A stretch of DNA of 8,439 nt, taken from assembly GCA_944371685.1 (NCBI GenBank), contig CALVXV010000054.1, positions 1 to 8,439 of the forward strand, in the 5' to 3' direction. A program made the translations under genes and the position numbers. This document shows positions 5,575-8,439 of this stretch, piece after piece. The stretch comes from an uncultured Bacilli bacterium. GTDB lineage: Bacteria > Bacillota_I > Bacilli_A > RF39 > UBA660. The notes under the pieces were generated by a model that worked only from the letters and a program-made list of their open reading frames with translations, made no database searches and was not told where the DNA came from. The number at the start of each line of letters is the position of its first letter. The first letter of the stretch is position 1.

Positions 5575-6201
5575 CTACTTTTTTACTTCAACCATGTAGA
5601 TTGGATAGCCTAAACTAACAAACCTTTTTTCATATTCAGTTTCGACATTATCAATTTCATCTTTATGAAGGTCTAAGGAGATGCTTTTTATTTTATAATT
5701 ATAATCGGTAAATGATTTTAAAGAAAATTCAAACAGATGTCTATTATCTGTTTTTTGAATAATATGGTTTGTTTTTTTAAAAATAAAATCATAGCGCTTT
5801 AAAAATTTTTGACTAGTTAATCTTCTATCTTCATGGCGATTTTTAGGCCAAGGATCTGAAAAATTAAGATAAATAGTGTCTATTTCTTTATCAAAAATAT
5901 TTTTAATTTCTGTAGCATCAAAGCGAATTAATTTTAAATTAGGTAAAGTGATATCTTCTAATTTTTGAGTTGCTCTTAAAATGACACTATCGAATTTTTC
6001 TATACCAATAAAATTAATGTTTGGATATTTACTTGCCATTTCAATTATGAAATCACCTTTGCCCATACCAATTTCTAAATGAATGGGGTTGTTATTATTA
6101 AATAGCGTTTTATATTTTCCTTTATAGTTTTCAGGATTTTTAATTATATAAGGAGATAAATTTATTTTTTCTTTGGCTCCTTTAATGTTTTTTAATCTCA
6201 T
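5575..6201 (-). CDS. trmB: tRNA (guanine-N7-)-methyltransferase
   Basis: TrmB transfers a methyl group from S-adenosylmethionine to N7 of G46 in the variable loop of many tRNAs. The 208-residue protein has normal length and all family signatures: the SAM-binding HLEIGMGKGDF (41-51), the acidic end of the next strand in FIGIEKF (E68), D95 in RFDATE, the TrmB hallmark NFSDPWPKNRHEDRRLTS (113-130), TDN (151-153), and the C-terminal ETEYEKRF (187-194) that contributes to the active site. The ATG at 6201-6199 follows AAAGGTGAT with suitable spacing, and an extended -10 promoter lies just upstream. It is divergent from the small plus-strand gene and precedes the lipoprotein cluster, which has its own promoter; I see no terminator between them. 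Confidence 0.97.
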   Translation of the reverse strand: MRLKNIKGAKEKINLSPYIIKNPENYKGKYKTLFNNNNPIHLEIGMGKGDFIIEMASKYPNINFIGIEKFDSVILRATQKLEDITLPNLKLIRFDATEIKNIFDKEIDTIYLNFSDPWPKNRHEDRRLTSQKFLKRYDFIFKKTNHIIQKTDNRHLFEFSLKSFTDYNYKIKSISLDLHKDEIDNVETEYEKRFVSLGYPIYMVEVKK

Positions 6202-6218
6202 GGGTAATCACCTTTAGT

Positions 6219-6227
6219 ATTATAACA
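6219..6227 (-). promoter_or_regulatory. Extended -10 promoter of trmB
   Basis: On the minus strand TG-T-TATAAT occupies 6227-6219. No -35 box is recognisable at normal spacing, so recognition would depend on the TGn extension. It lies in the 89-base divergent region shared with the plus-strand gene. Confidence 0.55.
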
Positions 6228-6256
6228 TAAACGCACACCAAAAATAAACAAAAGCA

Positions 6257-6282
6257 TATAATTAATTAGAGTAAGAAAGGAG
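6257..6282 (+). promoter_or_regulatory. Plus-strand -10 box and ribosome binding site
   Basis: TATAAT at 6257-6262 is a perfect -10 hexamer without a TG extension or a clear -35 box. AAAGGAG at 6276-6282 is a strong ribosome binding site eight bases before the ATG at 6291. An out-of-frame ATG at 6284 is too close to the site to be preferred. Confidence 0.45.
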
Positions 6283-6290
6283 CATGTTTA

Positions 6291-6578
6291 ATGAAAAAAG
6301 ATCGCGATTGTGGAATGGGTTATCCAGTGTATCCTCAGATGGTACCTAATTTTGGTGGAATGGTGATGCCTGGTCAGATGATTCCAATGCCTAATAATAT
6401 GAATATGGGGATGACTAATGTGCCTTTAACAAGTGTTCAAAGTACCATTAATAGTAGTGATTTGAATAATCTTACTAACCAAGTTAATAATTTGGAACAA
6501 CGTGTTAGTAAACTTGAAAATATAGTTAATAAAAATAATTTTAATAATTACAATTCTTCAAATTATCAAATGATGTAA
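6291..6578 (+). CDS. Small Met/Asn-rich coiled-coil protein, unknown function
   Basis: The only plus-strand gene, 95 residues, unrecognised. Residues 1-45 are low complexity, rich in Met, Pro, Gly and Asn (for example MVMPGQMIPMPNNMNMG at 24-40), with 10 of the 12 methionines here. Residues 55-80 form a clean heptad repeat with L58, L61, V65, L68, V72, L75 and V79 at a/d positions, so a short parallel coiled coil that oligomerises is likely. The tail (80-95) is Asn/Tyr-rich. There is no signal peptide or membrane helix. A strong ribosome binding site, its own -10 box and a terminator right after the stop codon make it a monocistronic gene. Met/Pro/Tyr-rich beginnings of this type occur in some spore-coat and structural proteins, but nothing here proves that role. 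Confidence 0.85.
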   Translation: MKKDRDCGMGYPVYPQMVPNFGGMVMPGQMIPMPNNMNMGMTNVPLTSVQSTINSSDLNNLTNQVNNLEQRVSKLENIVNKNNFNNYNSSNYQMM

Positions 6579-6606
6579 AAAGACCTGGTGCGTATACCAG
6601 GTCTTT
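6579..6606. terminator. Bidirectional intrinsic terminator between convergent genes
   Basis: AAAGACCTGGT (6579-6589) pairs perfectly with ACCAGGTCTTT (6596-6606) around a six-base loop. On the minus strand the stem runs into five T residues, a good terminator for the rpmG-efp-coiled-coil run. On the plus strand the U-run is short (TCTTTGGTT), but the stem starts one base after the stop codon at 6576-6578, so it probably serves both directions. Confidence 0.9.
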
Positions 6607-6616
6607 GGTTATAAAA

Positions 6617-7528
6617 TTATTTTTTAGAAATACTTTTATATATTTTATTCATAATTTCAGCTGTTTTTGCAAGTTTTGCTTCTAATTTGTTATTAATTTC
6701 TTGCAATTTTTCATTATCCACACGATATTTTTCGTTTTCCTTTTTAAGGTTAGCAATCTCATTCATGGCATTTTCTTTATCGCTAGTAATTTCGTGATTT
6801 AATTGATCTAATTTTTCAATTTCTAGTTGTAGTTTTCTAATTTTATCATCTTTAGCATCCATTTCACTTTGCATGTTTTCATATTTATCAACAAAACTAG
6901 ATACAGCTGATGTAACTTCATCTAAATCTTCCTCTGCTTTTGAAACTTCTATGGTAGGATTTTCTGGCTTTAACAATTCTGGTTTGACCTCTTTTGGAGC
7001 AGAATCCAAGTCTAAATCTTCCATAACATTAGAAAGATTGTCGATTTCATCCAATAAACTTTCAGCTTCTTTTGGAGAAATTTTAACCATTTCATCGACA
7101 AAGTTATCATCAATTGGCATTTCTGATTCGTTTGCATTAACTTTTTCTTCATTTGAATTATTACTTTGTTCTTTTAAATATCTGCCATAAATATTTAATT
7201 CAGTAATTTTACTCATGATATCTTCAATGCCAACAGCATATTTGTTCATTAAATTACGAATGTTTTTATCTTGAGAATAAGTTTCAAAAAATTCGTCATC
7301 ATCAGGAATTAAGATGTTAGCTCTAAACATCTGTTTTTCTTCCCTACCTTGTTCACCATCACTAAAGGCAATATCCATGTTTTCAATTACAGCATTAATA
7401 AATTCATTTTTTCTTTTAACTGCTTCATCAATTGGCAGTTTTTTAAATGATTTGAATATTTTTTTATTATCTTCTCTAATATCGTGTGCTAATTTTTTTA
7501 TAGCTAAAAATCTTTCTTTTTCTAACAT
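6617..7528 (-). CDS. Coiled-coil hypothetical protein downstream of efp
   Basis: A 303-residue protein with no domain I recognise. Residues 1-120 look like a helical, folded N-terminal domain (motifs LAHDIREDNKKIFKSFKKL and KNEFINAVIENMDIAFSD). Residues 120-200 are an acidic, probably flexible linker containing SPKEAESLLDEIDNLSNV. Residues 215-290 form a long coiled coil with repeated Leu/Ile/Met heptads and Glu/Lys flanks. The tail (IMNKIYKSISKK) is basic. There is no signal peptide or membrane helix, so it is cytoplasmic. ATG 7528-7526 follows AGAGGTGG. It lies 30 bases after efp with no terminator or promoter between, and ends at the bidirectional terminator, so it should be cotranscribed with rpmG and efp. 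The architecture suggests a scaffold or cytoskeletal role, but that is a guess. Confidence 0.85.
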   Translation of the reverse strand: MLEKERFLAIKKLAHDIREDNKKIFKSFKKLPIDEAVKRKNEFINAVIENMDIAFSDGEQGREEKQMFRANILIPDDDEFFETYSQDKNIRNLMNKYAVGIEDIMSKITELNIYGRYLKEQSNNSNEEKVNANESEMPIDDNFVDEMVKISPKEAESLLDEIDNLSNVMEDLDLDSAPKEVKPELLKPENPTIEVSKAEEDLDEVTSAVSSFVDKYENMQSEMDAKDDKIRKLQLEIEKLDQLNHEITSDKENAMNEIANLKKENEKYRVDNEKLQEINNKLEAKLAKTAEIMNKIYKSISKK

Positions 7529-7558
7529 ATTTCCACCTCTTTATTCTTTTATAACCTT

Positions 7559-8116
7559 TTAAGCTCTTGAATCGTATTTACCATCTTTAGTTGAAATGAT
7601 AATGTGCTCATGTTCATTAATAAACAATGGTACTTTTACTGTAAGCCCATTTTCTAAGGTTGCCTCTTTAGTCGCATTAGTTGCCGTGTTACCTTTGACA
7701 CCAGGTTCTGTATGAGCTACTTCATATTCTATTTTTTCTGGTAATGTTATACCTAAAACTTCACCTTTATAGAAAGTTACATCGACTTCCAGACCTTCTT
7801 TTAAGTATTTAGCATCATTACCCAAGCTTTCTTTAGGTAAATCCATTTGTTCATAATTTTCCATGTTCATAAAGTTATACATGTCACCATTACTATAAAG
7901 AAATTGCATTGGTCTTTTTTCGATTATTGCTTTTTCAAATTTAATGTTTGTATTGAATGTTTGCTCAATTGTTGAACCAGTTCTCAAATTTTTAAGTTTA
8001 ATGCGGACAAAGGCAGGTCCTTTTCCTGGCTTAACGTGTAAGAATTCTAAAATTAAATAGATATTCCCGTCAATTACAACTGTCATTCCATTTTTAATAT
8101 CATTAATATTTATCAT
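7559..8116 (-). CDS. efp: Translation elongation factor P
   Basis: EF-P binds the ribosome between the P and E sites and rescues stalling at consecutive prolines. The 185-residue length is standard. The N-terminal KOW-like domain carries the loop HVKPGKGPAFVR (27-38) with K32 at the tip, the position that is modified in B. subtilis EF-P. The two OB-fold domains follow, with ALEKRPM-like IIEKRPMQFLY (65-75), the YEQMDLPKE block and the C-terminal GVKGNTATNATKEATLENG (139-157) signature. The ending GKYDSRA is a variant of the usual GEYxSRA. The ATG at 8116-8114 is preceded by GGAGGT. It starts 16 bases after the rpmG stop, so the two form an operon. The modifying enzyme is not in the window. 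Confidence 0.98.
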   Translation of the reverse strand: MININDIKNGMTVVIDGNIYLILEFLHVKPGKGPAFVRIKLKNLRTGSTIEQTFNTNIKFEKAIIEKRPMQFLYSNGDMYNFMNMENYEQMDLPKESLGNDAKYLKEGLEVDVTFYKGEVLGITLPEKIEYEVAHTEPGVKGNTATNATKEATLENGLTVKVPLFINEHEHIIISTKDGKYDSRA

Positions 8117-8132
8117 ACTTTACCTCCATGAA

Positions 8133-8300
8133 TTATTTTTTTTCATTGTGCTCTGTATGTTTCCCACACTTAGGGCAATATTTGTTTAACTTTAATCTTT
8201 CAGGTGTATTCCTTTTATTTTTTTCTACACGGTAGTTTTCATTTTTACATACACTACATACTAAAGTTACGTTATCTCTAGCTTCGCCTTTTTTTGCCAT
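8133..8300 (-). CDS. rpmG: Ribosomal protein L33 (zinc-binding type)
   Basis: Large-subunit ribosomal protein bL33, 55 residues. It has the core RDNVTLVCSVCKNENYRVEKN, then the LKLNKYCPKCGKHTEHNE end. Four cysteines (C15, C18, C42, C45) form two CxxC pairs, so this is the zinc-binding rather than the zinc-free form. The start is the ATG at 8300-8298 because AAAAGGAGG is seven bases upstream; an in-frame ATG at 8321 lies upstream of that site and would put it inside the gene. A six-residue lead (MAKKGE) before the ARDNVTL core is a little longer than the Bacillus version. A strong promoter lies 40 bases up, so it heads the rpmG-efp run. Confidence 0.96.
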   Translation of the reverse strand: MAKKGEARDNVTLVCSVCKNENYRVEKNKRNTPERLKLNKYCPKCGKHTEHNEKK

Positions 8301-8331
8301 AATTATCCCTCCTTTTCGCATTTCTTATAAT

Positions 8332-8359
8332 ATTATATCAAATTATGGATAAATTTCAA
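8332..8359 (-). promoter_or_regulatory. Strong promoter of the rpmG-efp operon
   Basis: On the minus strand TTGAAA (8359-8354, five of six matches to the -35 consensus), a 16-base spacer and TG-A-TATAAT (8340-8332) make the best promoter in the window. It overlaps the last codons of the upstream partial gene. Confidence 0.75.
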
Positions 8360-8439
8360 AGTATTTTTTAGAAACTCTATCTGCTAAACGTTTATTTATG
8401 GCAGATTGATGACTTGTTTTACCATCTGGCCTTGATATA
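8343..8439 (-). CDS. C-terminal fragment of an unidentified protein
   Basis: An open frame enters from the right edge and ends at TAA 8345-8343, giving 31 residues: it begins ISRPDGKTSHQSAINKRLAD and ends SKKYFEIYP. The balanced composition and clean position before the rpmG promoter suggest a real coding end rather than chance. The short piece is not enough to name the family. No terminator separates it from rpmG, whose promoter overlaps its end. Confidence 0.6.
   Translation of the reverse strand, partial: ISRPDGKTSHQSAINKRLADRVSKKYFEIYP

Noticed and set aside
5383..5613. 76-codon plus-strand frame
   Set aside because: It is antisense to the lipoprotein signal peptide and the trmB end, crosses their intergenic region, and has no supporting signals.
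6873..7562. Two plus-strand frames opposite the 303-residue gene
   Set aside because: Ser/Phe-rich reverse images of a Glu/Lys/Asp-rich coding strand; no ribosome binding sites.
8133..8321. 62-residue version of L33
   Set aside because: The first seven residues are translated through the ribosome binding site; the known L33 start MAKKG follows it directly.
1..8439. Mycoplasma-type genetic code, mobile element, CRISPR or phage region
   Set aside because: TGG encodes Trp and TGA acts as a stop at 1380-1382. No transposase, integrase, direct-repeat array or terminal inverted repeats are visible; gene content is housekeeping plus conserved-looking hypotheticals.

Overview
The window looks like chromosomal DNA from a low-GC Gram-positive bacterium of the Bacilli/Mollicutes-related side of the Firmicutes, possibly an uncultured gut lineage near Erysipelotrichales or RF39. 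That placement is inferred from gene families and AT-rich composition. Tryptophan is encoded by TGG, and TGA ends a gene at 1380-1382, so the standard bacterial code is used rather than the Mycoplasma code. I see no tRNA or rRNA gene, mobile element or CRISPR array. Sixteen coding regions are supported; all but one lie on the minus strand and read right to left.

Right to left. The C-terminus of an unidentified gene (8343-8439) is followed by a strong promoter and a run of rpmG (ribosomal protein L33), efp (elongation factor P) and a 303-residue coiled-coil protein of unknown function, ending at a bidirectional hairpin terminator (6579-6606). That terminator is shared with the only plus-strand gene, a 95-residue Met/Asn-rich coiled-coil protein (6291-6578). 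The plus-strand gene diverges from trmB (tRNA m7G46 methyltransferase).

Next is a tight four-gene envelope cluster (5492 to 3387): a lipoprotein, an acidic low-complexity protein with an amphipathic N-terminus, a one-helix YtxG/DUF948-like protein, and a YtxH-family protein. The last two junctions overlap. The cluster ends at a cUUCGg-loop terminator whose stem begins inside the last coding end.

The left third holds a YqeG-type HAD phosphatase, a YbaK/ProXp-type aminoacyl-tRNA editing protein with its own promoter, rnhB (RNase HII), a 67-residue unknown protein, a compact metallo-beta-lactamase-fold hydrolase translationally coupled to it, and a membrane protein with a C-terminal zinc ribbon.

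Recognised genes are mainly translation and RNA/DNA housekeeping (L33, EF-P, TrmB, tRNA editing, RNase HII) interleaved with uncharacterised envelope and coiled-coil genes. Five minus-strand promoter candidates carry a TGn extended -10 element, four of them as TGnTATAAT, mostly with weak or absent -35 boxes. The most interesting material is the lipoprotein/acidic/YtxG/YtxH cluster and the two unknown coiled-coil genes that converge on one terminator.
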